Assembly: GCA_001920085.1 (NCBI GenBank)
Contig: MNJC01000046.1
Location: forward strand, 1-16,666
Length of the DNA stretch: 16,666 nt
Direction: 5' to 3'
Origin: Actinobacteria bacterium 13_1_20CM_4_69_9
Lineage (GTDB): Bacteria > Actinomycetota > Thermoleophilia > Gaiellales > Gaiellaceae
Below are positions 6,481 to 13,331 of this stretch, piece after piece; the stretch's first letter is position 1; each line of letters begins with the position of its first letter. The position numbers and the translations under genes are program-made. The notes under the pieces are model-generated. The model was not told the DNA's origin, did not search any database, and worked only from the letters and a program-made list of their open reading frames with translations.

Positions 6481-6906
6481 CTACGGCCCGTCGGCCCATG
6501 GGCCGACGCCGCCGATCCGCTCGACCTGGATGTGCGTGATGTATCCCGGCGGCGGGTCGGCCATGGGCGGGAACTTCACGTCCGGGCCCAGGTACACGTG
6601 AGCGAGGCGCTGCAACAGCTCCGGCGCGCCGCCCTCGGTGACGTGCGCCTTGCCGTGCACGACGAGATACTCCTTGAGGCCCGGCGGCTGAATGCGCGTC
6701 CCCTCGAAGGACACCGCGACGCGCGGGTCGCGCCGGATGTTGCGGATCTTCTGATGCTCCGGCAGGTGCGCGGCGACTAGCTCGTCTCCGTCCACGCCGA
6801 CCCAGACGCACGAGACCTGCGGGCTGCCGTCGCGGTTCAGCGTCACGAGGTGCGCAAGCGCGCCCGACTCGATCAGCTCGCGCGCACTCTCCGGCAGCGC
6901 CGTCAT
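6481..6906 (-). CDS. PPOX-class F420-dependent oxidoreductase-like protein
   Basis: 141 residues with a pyridoxamine-5'-phosphate-oxidase-like split beta-barrel. The N-terminal pattern ARELIESGALAHLVTLNRDG followed by P-Q-V-S-C-V-W-V is that of the small PPOX/FDOR family that binds F420 (or FMN) in actinobacteria. Later blocks are HQKIRNIRRDPRVAVSFEG (51-69) and a C-terminal ITHIQVERIGGVGPW. Members reduce or oxidise unsaturated small molecules, and the substrate here is unknown. No signal peptide is present. The start at 6906 is 7 bases downstream of the transglycosylase-like gene's stop, so the two form a leftward pair. No good ribosome site is seen, but a -10-like TCTAAT lies 6 bases before the ATG. 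Confidence 0.85.
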   Translation of the reverse strand: MTALPESARELIESGALAHLVTLNRDGSPQVSCVWVGVDGDELVAAHLPEHQKIRNIRRDPRVAVSFEGTRIQPPGLKEYLVVHGKAHVTEGGAPELLQRLAHVYLGPDVKFPPMADPPPGYITHIQVERIGGVGPWADGP

Positions 6907-6912
6907 ATGGTG

Positions 6913-6918
6913 ATTAGA
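6913..6918 (-). promoter_or_regulatory. Putative -10 element (TCTAAT) for leaderless expression of the PPOX gene
   Basis: On the minus strand TCTAAT (5 of 6 matches to TATAAT) is followed by CACCAT and then the ATG at 6906. The 6-base spacing fits a leaderless transcript. It overlaps the last codons and stop of the upstream gene, so the PPOX gene could be transcribed independently of it. No -35 was identified. Confidence 0.3.
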
Positions 6919-7495
6919 TCAGGCCGCAGTAACGAGCGGTGTTCGGCCACGGATAGAAGCCGCGGCCGGAGCGGTGCGCCCGCTCGGCTGCCCACATCTG
7001 CTCGAGCGGCGTCCAGTGGTCGGCGGTGCCCTTCAGGCGAAACAGAGTCGGCGCGTACGTTCGCTGGAACTGGACGTCCATCTGCAGACCGCCGTAATAC
7101 GGCGGGTCCGGATCGTTCCATGAGCCCTCGTAGCGGTGGATGCAGAGCCATGCAGCCTTGTGCGGGACGTTCACCGCGCGTCGATGCATGTTGACCGCGA
7201 GCCGGTGCCACGCGGCGACGCGCGAGTGCGGATCGACGGGTGGGTTCGGCAGGACGCGAGTCAGCGGACGTCCCATCACGCGCTCCCAGCGCCATACGTC
7301 CTGACGGTGCCGCTGGATCAGCCGCTCGATCAGGTCGAGGTCGGGGGCGGGCGCTGCGTTGGTCGTCGTCGTCGACGTCGTGTCGGTCGTGGTCGGCTGT
7401 GGATCCGGGCCGGGATCGGCTTGAAGGGTCGCTGCGGAAAGGAGCGCGACGAGCGCGCACCCGCAGGCCAGCAGGGCTGTGAGCTTGTGCCGCAT
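6914..7495 (-). CDS. Secreted transglycosylase-like (Rpf/lysozyme-fold) protein
   Basis: 193 residues. Residues 1-26 are a signal peptide (MRHK, a hydrophobic stretch, then A-T-L-Q-A cleavage before DPGP). A Thr/Pro-rich linker (residues 27-50) follows, then a helical part. The C-terminal domain resembles resuscitation-promoting-factor/transglycosylase domains: W116-L-C-I-H-R-Y-E123-G-S-W (E123 the likely catalytic acid), YYGGLQMDVQFQRTY (133-147), a helix with W-T-P-L-E-Q-M-W-A-A-E and the final GFYPWPNTARYCGL. C118 and C190 could form a disulphide. It probably cleaves or remodels peptidoglycan outside the cell. The gene is followed after 7 bp by the PPOX gene. A G-rich ribosome-site-like stretch lies about 9 bases before the ATG at 7495. 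Confidence 0.82.
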   Translation of the reverse strand: MRHKLTALLACGCALVALLSAATLQADPGPDPQPTTTDTTSTTTTNAAPAPDLDLIERLIQRHRQDVWRWERVMGRPLTRVLPNPPVDPHSRVAAWHRLAVNMHRRAVNVPHKAAWLCIHRYEGSWNDPDPPYYGGLQMDVQFQRTYAPTLFRLKGTADHWTPLEQMWAAERAHRSGRGFYPWPNTARYCGLI

Positions 7496-7609
7496 TCAGG
7501 AGATCCCCCCGGATCCGCGCCGCGTCTGGACTGTGCCGCAGTCGCGCAGCGCTGGTTTTCGACAGGGTAGGACGGTCTCCGTGGCGTCTGGTTAGCAAAC
7601 ATGGGTCAA

Positions 7610-7623
7610 TTGCCGCGAGGCAA
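7610..7623. other. Short inverted repeat in the divergent intergenic region
   Basis: TTGCC-GCGA-GGCAA is a 5-bp stem on a GNRA tetraloop, lying in the 171-base region between the divergent starts at 7495 and 7667. It may be an operator or chance. A TTGACC reading leftward just beside it is not followed by a convincing -10. Confidence 0.2.
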
Positions 7624-7651
7624 AGGGACGAGGTTCTTCCGTAGGCCCCGC

Positions 7652-7657
7652 TAGTCT
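7652..7657 (+). promoter_or_regulatory. Putative -10 element (TAGTCT) before the aminotransferase gene
   Basis: TAGTCT fits the T-A-N-N-N-T core and ends 9 bases before the ATG at 7667. No ribosome site is visible in CCGGGCGAG, so a leaderless or near-leaderless transcript is plausible. The match to consensus is only moderate. Confidence 0.28.
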
Positions 7658-7666
7658 CCGGGCGAG

Positions 7667-8692
7667 ATGGCCGAGAAGCGCTACCTGCTGACCCCGGGCC
7701 CGACGCCGGTGCCTCCGGAAGTTCTCGCGGCGCTCGCGGAGCCCGTCGTGCACCATCGCGCGCGTGACTACCGCGAGGTGTACGAGCGTTGCCTCGCCCG
7801 CCTCGCCGAGGTCTACCGCACGCAGCACGACGTCCTCATGTTCACGACGTCCGGCACCGGCGCGTTCGAGTCCGCCGTTGCGAACCTGACGTCGCCCGGT
7901 GACCGCCAGCTCGTGCTCTCGGCGGGGAACTTCGGGGAGCGCTGGGCTGGCATGGCGAAAGCATTCGGCGCCGACCTCGTGCATGTGAAGCTCGGCTGGG
8001 GCGAGACCCCGGAGCCGGAAGACCTGCGCTCGGCGCTCGCCGACGCCGGCGGCGCACGCGTCGTGTATCTGACGCACTCCGAGACCTCGACCGGGGTCGT
8101 CTGCGACGTGCAGGCGCTCGCCGCGGTCGCGAGAGAGGCGGGGTCGCTCGTCGTCGTCGACGCGGTCTCGAGCCTCGGCTCGACATCACCGCGCTACACC
8201 CTCGACTGGGAGCGGACGCGCAAGGCACAGGCGAAGCTCGACGCGCCGTTCACGCCCGCCGTGTCGATCGTGCGCGCGCTCGACGTCGCGCTCGGGCTCC
8301 TGCTGGACGAAGGTCTCGAGGGGGCGTTCGACCGCCACGCGCGTCTCGGACGCGCCTGCCGCGAGGGCGCGAAGGCGATGGGCCTCGAGCTCTTCTCGCC
8401 CGACGAGGAGCGCTCCGCCGTCGTCACCGCGATCCGCGCTCCCGACGGTGTCGATGCGACCGACGTCGTCGCGACGCTGCGCGATCGCTTCGGGATCACG
8501 ATCGCGAACGGCCAGGGAGAGCTCAAGGGCAAGATCTTCCGGATCGGCCACATCGGCTGGTTCGACGTCTTCGACATCACCACTGCGCTCGCGGCCGTCG
8601 AGCTCGCGCTCGTCGACGCCGGTGCGGAGATCGAGCGAGGCGTCGCGGTGACGCGCGCGCTCGACGCCTGGGCAGAGCACTCCCGCGTTTGA
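7667..8692 (+). CDS. Alanine-glyoxylate/serine-pyruvate aminotransferase homologue lacking the PLP-lysine segment
   Basis: 341 residues, where this fold-type I aminotransferase family usually has about 380. The N-terminal signature LLTPGPTPVPPEV (7-19), FTTSGTGAFESA (59-70), THSETSTGV (136-144) and the pyridine-nitrogen aspartate D165 (VVVDAVSSLG, 162-171) are all present. So is the C-terminal half, from PRYTLDWERTRKAQ (175-188) through TPAVS to FRIGHIG (291-297). What is absent is the block that should follow VVDAVSSLG, carrying the G-S-Q-K lysine and the P-P-G-L loop: residue G171 runs straight into STSPRYTLDWE. About 35-45 residues are missing in frame, so no Schiff-base lysine remains. 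K186 and K190 belong to the downstream segment. An active homologue would make glycine or serine from glyoxylate or pyruvate. The stop overlaps serA (TTGA), tying it to serine metabolism. It is either a pseudoenzyme, a mutant or a collapsed assembly. Confidence 0.85.
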   Translation: MAEKRYLLTPGPTPVPPEVLAALAEPVVHHRARDYREVYERCLARLAEVYRTQHDVLMFTTSGTGAFESAVANLTSPGDRQLVLSAGNFGERWAGMAKAFGADLVHVKLGWGETPEPEDLRSALADAGGARVVYLTHSETSTGVVCDVQALAAVAREAGSLVVVDAVSSLGSTSPRYTLDWERTRKAQAKLDAPFTPAVSIVRALDVALGLLLDEGLEGAFDRHARLGRACREGAKAMGLELFSPDEERSAVVTAIRAPDGVDATDVVATLRDRFGITIANGQGELKGKIFRIGHIGWFDVFDITTALAAVELALVDAGAEIERGVAVTRALDAWAEHSRV

Positions 8693-10260
8693 CCGCCGTC
8701 CTCGTCCGAGAAGAGATCGCCGAGGCCGGAATCCGCCTGCTACGCGAGCACGGCTTCGAGGTCGATGTCGAGGGGGACTCCGACCTCGCCGAGACGATCG
8801 GGCGCTACGACGCCATCGTCATCCGCTCGGCGACGAAGCTGACGTCGGACCTGATCGAGCGCGGCGAGCGCCTGAAGGTGATCGGCCGCGCCGGAGTGGG
8901 GATCGACAACGTCGACGTCGAAGCCGCCACGCGGCGAGGGATCGTCGTCGCCAACGCGCCGGAGTCGACGGTCGTGTCCGCCGCCGAGCACACCGTCGGG
9001 CTGCTGACGGCGCTCGCGCGAAACATCCCGCAGGCGCACGCTGCTCTCAAGCAGGGCCGTTGGGACCGCAAGAAGTATGGCGGCATCGAGCTCGCCGACA
9101 AGACGCTCGGCGTACTCGGCTTCGGGCGCATCGGCCAGCAGGTCGCGCGGCGCGCGGCCGGGCTCGGGATGCGCGTCGTCGCCTACGACCCGTTCGTCGC
9201 GCCAGAGCGGTTTCGCGAGCTCGGCGTGGAGCGGGTCGAGAGCGTGGACGACGTCTATGCAGCGGCGGAGTTCCTCACGCTGCATCTCCCGCTCACCGAC
9301 GAGACGCGCCGGGGCGTGGACGCGAGCGCGCTGGCGAAGATGCGGGACGGCGTGCGCATCGTGAACGCGGCGCGCGGCGAGCTGCTCGACGAGGATGCGC
9401 TGCTCGACGCGCTCCGGTCGGGAAAGGTTGCCGGTGCAGCGCTCGACGTGTTCTCGTCCGAGCCGTACTCGGGCCCGCTGCTCGAGCTGGACAACGTCGT
9501 GGCCACGCCGCACCTCGCCGCCTCGACGGAGGAGGCGCAGGACCGCGCCGGCCTGATCATCGCGGAACAGGTCGCGGCGGCGCTCGAAGGCGGGCTCGTC
9601 ACGAACGCGGTCAACATCCCCGTGATCGGGGCGGAGGACCTCGAGGTCCTCGGCGCGTACATCCCGCTTGCGGCGAAGCTGGGACGCCTCGCGATGGAGC
9701 TCGCCGAAGGACGCGTGGAAGAGCTGCACCTGACGTACTTCGGCTCGCTCGCGCAGTACGACACGCGCCTGTTGACCGTCGCCGCGCTGAACGGAGCCTT
9801 TCAGGGGCGCTCCGACCAGCCCGTCAACTACGTCAACGCACCGGTGATCGCGGCAGATCGCGGGGTGGTCGTGCGCGAGGAGCGGCAGCGCTCGTCACGC
9901 GACTTCACCAACCTCGTGCGCGTCGAAGCCTTGTCGGATGGGCAGGCGTTCCGCGTCGCCGGCACGACGATCGGCAAGGACGACCGGCAATGGCTGGTGA
10001 ACGCACTCGGGTTCGAGCTCGACATGGAGCTTGCGCCGCTGCTCGTGTTCTTCCGCTACGACGACGTGCCGGGCGTCATCGGACGCGTCGGCACGCTGTT
10101 CGGCGAGGCGGGGGTCAACATCGCGAACATGACCGTCTCGCGCACGCGCCGCGGCGGCCAGGCGCTGATGGCCCTGTCGATCGACACGCCGGCGCCGCCC
10201 GAGCTCGTCGAGCAACTGCACGGCGATTTCGAAGACGCGCGTTTCATCTCGCTGCGGTGA
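8689..10260 (+). CDS. serA: D-3-phosphoglycerate dehydrogenase (type 1, with ASB and ACT domains)
   Basis: 523 residues, the full length of the long actinobacterial SerA. It oxidises 3-phosphoglycerate to phosphohydroxypyruvate with NAD+, the first step of serine synthesis. The substrate domain carries VIGRAGVGIDNVD (64-76). The NAD site is GVLGFGRIGQQVA (141-153), with GFGRIG at 144-149. The catalytic residues are R229 (NAARGE), E258 (FSSEP) and H275 (TPHLAAST). An allosteric substrate-binding domain spans about 300-440. A C-terminal ACT domain (about 450-523, LLVFFRYDDVPGVIGRVGTL region) is the serine-feedback site in homologues. The start is TTG at 8689, whose TTGA overlaps the aminotransferase stop, so translation is coupled. 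The ribosome may reinitiate there, as no separate ribosome site is clear. Confidence 0.96.
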   Translation: MTAVLVREEIAEAGIRLLREHGFEVDVEGDSDLAETIGRYDAIVIRSATKLTSDLIERGERLKVIGRAGVGIDNVDVEAATRRGIVVANAPESTVVSAAEHTVGLLTALARNIPQAHAALKQGRWDRKKYGGIELADKTLGVLGFGRIGQQVARRAAGLGMRVVAYDPFVAPERFRELGVERVESVDDVYAAAEFLTLHLPLTDETRRGVDASALAKMRDGVRIVNAARGELLDEDALLDALRSGKVAGAALDVFSSEPYSGPLLELDNVVATPHLAASTEEAQDRAGLIIAEQVAAALEGGLVTNAVNIPVIGAEDLEVLGAYIPLAAKLGRLAMELAEGRVEELHLTYFGSLAQYDTRLLTVAALNGAFQGRSDQPVNYVNAPVIAADRGVVVREERQRSSRDFTNLVRVEALSDGQAFRVAGTTIGKDDRQWLVNALGFELDMELAPLLVFFRYDDVPGVIGRVGTLFGEAGVNIANMTVSRTRRGGQALMALSIDTPAPPELVEQLHGDFEDARFISLR

Positions 10261-10661
10261 TGTGGCCGGAGCCGGTCGAGCGGATCGCGTCGTTCCTCCG
10301 CGAGTCCGAGGCGGTGGCGCAACTCGAGGAGCTGCCCGACGGTGTGCGCAGCGCGCCCGGCCCGGCCGCTCGTGCAGAGGCGTTCGACTGCGACGGGCAC
10401 ACCATCGTCGCGCTCTTTCCCGACGACCGCGACGTCGACCGCGCGCGGTTGGCGCGGCGCGCCGGTTGCAGCGAGCTCCGGCGTTCGCAGGACCGGCCGT
10501 TCCCGTATCAAGGAACCCGCGTGCTGGTCGACCGGTCGCTGCTCCCACTGCGGCGGATCTGGCTTCCGGCGGGCTCGCCGCGCCACGTCGTCGGGCTCGG
10601 GCCGCGCCAGCTGCTGCGCTTGACGCGCGCTGAAACGGGCGTTTTTGTGATCGACGACTAG
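10260..10661 (+). CDS. Short YbaK/aminoacyl-tRNA deacylase-like protein
   Basis: 133 residues. The ATG overlaps the serA stop by one base (TGATG). The order of elements resembles YbaK/ProX-type tRNA-editing domains: an N-terminal helix with ERIASFLRE (7-15) and VAQLEELPDG, then TIVALFPDDRDVD (47-59; compare the family's L-V-P-G-D-R-x-V-D), LARRAGC, PFPYQGTRVLVDRSLL and the ending AGSPRHVVGLGPRQLLRLTR. These domains hydrolyse mischarged aminoacyl-tRNAs. The part that normally contains I-V-K-S-L with the functionally important lysine is absent, as is part of the loop before the P-F motif, so the protein is about 20-25 residues shorter than usual. It is either a divergent subfamily or a pseudoenzyme. 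It is co-transcribed with serA, and its frame continues past its TAG into an HTH-coding remnant. Confidence 0.6.
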   Translation: MWPEPVERIASFLRESEAVAQLEELPDGVRSAPGPAARAEAFDCDGHTIVALFPDDRDVDRARLARRAGCSELRRSQDRPFPYQGTRVLVDRSLLPLRRIWLPAGSPRHVVGLGPRQLLRLTRAETGVFVIDD

Positions 10662-10829
10662 ATAGCCGTCCCGCGCACACAGCTCGAGCGGGGGCGTTCG
10701 ACGAAGCAGATCGCCGACGACTTGCACCTCAGCCCCGAGACGGTGCGAAATCACGTCCGCCACGTGCTTCGCGCGGTCGGGGCGCACTCGCGACTCGAGG
10801 CGGTCGCGATCGCAAACGGCGCTCACTGA
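10662..10829 (+). pseudogene. Orphan LuxR/GerE-type helix-turn-helix remnant
   Basis: Reading on in the frame of the preceding gene after its TAG (10659-10661), the DNA encodes LERGRSTKQIADDLHLSPET followed by VRNHVRHVLRAVGAHSRLEAVAIA and a TGA at 10827-10829. This is the DNA-binding domain of LuxR/NarL/GerE regulators, with recognition helix SPETVRNHVRHVLRAVG. The normal beginning of the domain (L-T-x-R-E-x-E-V-L-x-L) is reduced to VPRTQ. No ATG, GTG or TTG precedes the homology, and the first possible start (TTG 10722) would delete half of the motif. It looks like the tail of a regulator gene whose 5' part was lost. Readthrough of the TAG, making a C-terminal extension of the YbaK-like protein, is possible but unsupported. 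Confidence 0.7.
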
Positions 10830-10873
10830 GCCGCTTTCCTTGATCGAGGGATTCTGAGAGCCGGGCTCCCGGA

Positions 10874-10879
10874 TAGAAT
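10874..10879 (+). promoter_or_regulatory. Putative -10 element (TAGAAT) of the ilvE operon
   Basis: TAGAAT matches the consensus in 5 of 6 positions and lies 39 bases before the ilvE ATG, with the AAAGGAG ribosome site (10905-10911) between. The -35 region is weak (TTCTGA at 10852-10857, spacing 16). A small inverted repeat, CCGGG-CT-CCCGG (10861-10872), fills the spacer next to it and could be a repressor site. Together these suggest that a new transcript starts here. Confidence 0.45.
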
Positions 10880-10918
10880 TCGAACCCCGGTCCAGCCTCC
10901 CCTCAAAGGAGAGTCTCC

Positions 10919-11854
10919 ATGCAGGAACTCGACAAGATCTGGATGAACGGCGAGCTCATCGACTGGGCCGACGCCAAGGTTCATGTCGGCACGCACGGGT
11001 TGCACTACGGCTCGGGAGTGTTCGAAGGAATCCGGGCCTACGAGACGCCGAAGGGCAGCGCCGTCTTCCGTCTGACCGACCACCTGCAGCGGCTGCACAA
11101 TTCGGCGCGGCTGCTGAACATGGAGCTCGGCTACACGATCGGCGAGCTGCGCTCCGCGTGCATGGACCTGATCGGCGCGAACGGCGTGCCGGAGTGCTAC
11201 CTGCGCCCGATCGCGTTCTACGGCTACGGCGAGCTCGGCGTGGCGGCGACGGGAAATCCGATCGACGTCGTGATCATGAGCTGGCCCTGGGGGACCTACC
11301 TCGGGGCCGAGGGGATGGAGAAGGGCATCCGGGCGAAGATCTCGTCCTGGACGCGGATCGGCCCGAACGTCATCCCGCACGTCGCCAAGGCGACCGGCAT
11401 CTACCTCAACTCGATGCTCGCGGTGATGGAGGCGAACCGCGCAGGCTACGACGAGGCGATTCTGCTCACGGACGAGGGCTACATCGCGGACGGCTCGGGC
11501 GAGAACCTGTTCGTGGTCAAGGACGGGACGATCTACACGCCCGACCTCTCCGCGTCGATCCTGCCTGGGATCACGCGCGACACGATCATCCAGATCGCCC
11601 AGGACCTGGGGTACACCGTCGTCGAGAAGCAGCTGATCCGCACCGACCTCTATCTCGCCGACGAGGTGTTCATGACGGGCACCGCGGCAGAGGTCACGCC
11701 GTTGCGCGATGTCGACGATCAGCCGATCGGGCCGCCCGGCCCGGTCACGCTCGCCATCCAGAAGGCGTACCTCGACACGGTGCGCGGTCAGAGCGAGCGC
11801 TGGGCGCACTGGCTCGAATACGCCACGACCGAGCCGGCGCGCGCGCAGGCTTGA
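10919..11854 (+). CDS. ilvE: Branched-chain amino acid aminotransferase (fold type IV)
   Basis: 311 residues, the normal size. It transfers the amino group between glutamate and the 2-oxo acids of valine, leucine and isoleucine, using PLP in the cytoplasm. Hallmarks are the N-terminal W-M-N-G-E-L, HGLHYGSGVFEGIRAY (26-41), the phosphate-binding arginine in HLQRLH (R59), LRPIAFYGYG (95-104), the Schiff-base lysine K157 (PHVAKATGIYLNS), GYIADGSGENLF (187-198) with E195, and TGTAAEVTPL (253-262). The start has a good AAAGGAG site with 7-base spacing. The stop overlaps the next gene (TTGA), making this the first gene of a rightward operon. Such genes are hard to tell from D-amino-acid or 4-amino-4-deoxychorismate enzymes, but the full-length match supports IlvE. 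Confidence 0.93.
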   Translation: MQELDKIWMNGELIDWADAKVHVGTHGLHYGSGVFEGIRAYETPKGSAVFRLTDHLQRLHNSARLLNMELGYTIGELRSACMDLIGANGVPECYLRPIAFYGYGELGVAATGNPIDVVIMSWPWGTYLGAEGMEKGIRAKISSWTRIGPNVIPHVAKATGIYLNSMLAVMEANRAGYDEAILLTDEGYIADGSGENLFVVKDGTIYTPDLSASILPGITRDTIIQIAQDLGYTVVEKQLIRTDLYLADEVFMTGTAAEVTPLRDVDDQPIGPPGPVTLAIQKAYLDTVRGQSERWAHWLEYATTEPARAQA

Positions 11855-12981
11855 GCCAAGCCGTTCGAGAAATACCGCTGTCGCGACCGTGGCTCGACGA
11901 GCGTGAGGAGGAGCTCGTCCTCGAAGTCCTGCGGTCGGGGCGCCTCTCGCTCGGCCCGTGGATCGAGCGCTTCGAGCAGGAGGTAGCGGAGCGCGTAGGC
12001 GCGCCGTATGCGGCCGCTCTGTCGAGCGGCACCGCCGGCTTGCATCTGTTGTGCCGTATCGCCGGCCTCGGTCCCGGCGACGAGGTGATCACGTCGCCGC
12101 TCTCGTTCGTCTCCTCGGCGAACTGCTTCACCGTCGAGGGCGCGACCCCGGTCTTCGCCGACGTCGATCCCGTCACGCTCAACCTCGATCCCGCCGCGGT
12201 CGAGGCCGCGATCACGGAGCGAACGCGGGCGATCGTCGCCGTGGACATGTTCGGCCTTCCCTGCGACCTCGATCCGCTGCGCGAGCTCGCCGATCGCCAT
12301 GGCCTCGCGCTGATCGAGGATGCGTGCGAGTCGCTCGGGGCCGAGTACAAAGGGCAGCCGCTCGGCTCGCACGGTCCGTCGGCCGTCTTCGCTTTCTATC
12401 CGAACAAGCAGATGGCGACGGGTGAAGGCGGCGTCGTCACGACGCACTCCGAGGAGGAGTGGCAACTGCTGCGCAGCCTCCGCAACCAGGGACGCTCCTA
12501 CGAGACCGGCGCTGCCTGGTTCAACCACGTCCGCCTGGGACTGAACTACCGCTGGACCGACGTGCAGGCGGCGATCGGGCTGGGGCAGCTCGAGAAGCTC
12601 GACCGGATCCTGGAGCTGCGCGGAGAGGCGGCCTCGCGCTACCGCGAGCTGCTCGCCGGCGTCGACGGCGTCGAGCCGCCCGAGCCCGACGACGCCGAGC
12701 GGCGCCGCTCCTGGTTCGTGTACGTCGTGAAGCTGGACGGCGCGCTCGATCGCGACGCCGTGATGGACGCCCTCCGCGCCGAGGGGGTCGCGACCGCGGA
12801 GTACGTCCCCTGCATCCACCTGCAGCCGTACATGCGGCAGCAGTACGGCTTCGCCGAGGGCTTGTGTCCCGTCGCGGAGGGGATCGCACGCCGCACGATG
12901 GCCCTTCCGTTCTTCACGCAGATCGAGCCCGGCGATCAGGAGCGCGTCGTCGAGGTGCTGCGCCTGGCCGTCGGCGCGTAG
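11851..12981 (+). CDS. DegT/DnrJ/EryC1/StrS-family sugar aminotransferase
   Basis: 376 residues from a TTG at 11851 that overlaps the ilvE stop (TTGA). The family uses PLP to aminate keto-sugars attached to nucleotides, for cell-surface polysaccharide, glycolipid or modified-sugar synthesis. The family opening I-P-L-S-R-P-W-L-D-E-R-E is present. So are LSSGTAGLHLLC (57-68), the block GDEVITSPLSFVSSANC (76-92), D157 of IEDACESLGAEYKG (155-168), the lysine K186 of FYPNKQMATGEGG (182-194) and NYRWTDVQAAIGLGQLEKLD. The sugar substrate cannot be read from sequence. No sugar epimerase or glycosyltransferase is in the window, so the product pathway must be encoded elsewhere. The longer frame reaching back into ilvE is a shadow. 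The cupin gene follows after one base. Confidence 0.93.
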   Translation: MSQAVREIPLSRPWLDEREEELVLEVLRSGRLSLGPWIERFEQEVAERVGAPYAAALSSGTAGLHLLCRIAGLGPGDEVITSPLSFVSSANCFTVEGATPVFADVDPVTLNLDPAAVEAAITERTRAIVAVDMFGLPCDLDPLRELADRHGLALIEDACESLGAEYKGQPLGSHGPSAVFAFYPNKQMATGEGGVVTTHSEEEWQLLRSLRNQGRSYETGAAWFNHVRLGLNYRWTDVQAAIGLGQLEKLDRILELRGEAASRYRELLAGVDGVEPPEPDDAERRRSWFVYVVKLDGALDRDAVMDALRAEGVATAEYVPCIHLQPYMRQQYGFAEGLCPVAEGIARRTMALPFFTQIEPGDQERVVEVLRLAVGA

Positions 12982-12982
12982 C

Positions 12983-13321
12983 GTGCGCGTCAACTCCCTT
13001 GAAACCGTGCGGCCGTTCACGACGAAGGATGGCTCGACGATACGCGAGCTGCATCACACCGACGCGCAGAGCCTTGCCGAGGCGACCCTTGCTCCGGGGC
13101 AGACGACTCAGCGGCACTACCACCGGGCGAGCGAGGAGATCTACTTCCTGCTGGAAGGAGAAGGAGATCTGGAGATCGACGGCGAGACCGCCCGTATAGG
13201 GCCCGGCGACGCCGCTCTGATACCGCCCGGCGCGTGGCACGAGATCGTGGCCGCCTCGCCGCTGTGGTTTTTTTGTTGTTGTGCGTCGTCGTATAGCTAC
13301 GACGACACGTTCTTCGAGTAA
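12983..13321 (+). CDS. Small single-domain cupin protein
   Basis: 112 residues from a GTG one base after the preceding stop. The first cupin motif is PGQTTQRHYHRASEEIYFLL (38-57), giving likely metal ligands H45, H47 and E51 or E52. The second motif is IGPGDAALIPPGAWHEI (72-88) with H86. The tail PLWFFCCCASSYSYDDTFFE resembles a group of small cupins whose ends usually read C-C-C-A-P-x-Y-x-H-x-D-T; here the histidine is tyrosine. Cupins of this size may be sugar isomerases, dioxygenases or binding proteins. Its place behind a sugar aminotransferase hints at carbohydrate chemistry, which is only inference. The Phe-Phe-Cys-Cys-Cys codons are TTT TTT TGT TGT TGT, unlike the GC-ending codons elsewhere, and create a T7 run. 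Confidence 0.85.
   Translation: MRVNSLETVRPFTTKDGSTIRELHHTDAQSLAEATLAPGQTTQRHYHRASEEIYFLLEGEGDLEIDGETARIGPGDAALIPPGAWHEIVAASPLWFFCCCASSYSYDDTFFE
13268..13306 (+). other. T7 run followed by a perfect 9-bp stem-loop inside the cupin gene
   Basis: Seven T (13268-13274) are followed ten bases later by GTCGTCGTA-TAGC-TACGACGAC (13285-13306), a perfect 9-bp stem with a tetraloop. A +1 frame change at the T-run would bypass the cupin stop and enter, without a stop codon, the frame of the gene starting at 13332. A -1 change stops at the TAG in the hairpin loop (13294-13296). The arrangement recalls a slippage site, but the zero-frame codons (G-TTT-TTT) do not make a standard -1 heptamer. Confidence 0.4.
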
Positions 13322-13331
13322 GAATCGGCGC

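Noticed and set aside
7360..7400. Microsatellite-like GTCGTCGTCGAC tract
   Set aside because: It simply encodes the Thr-rich linker of the secreted protein on the minus strand.
10831..10918. Riboswitch or T-box leader before ilvE
   Set aside because: Only 88 bases separate the HTH remnant from ilvE and I see no leader peptide, T-box motif or terminator; a plain promoter explains the region.
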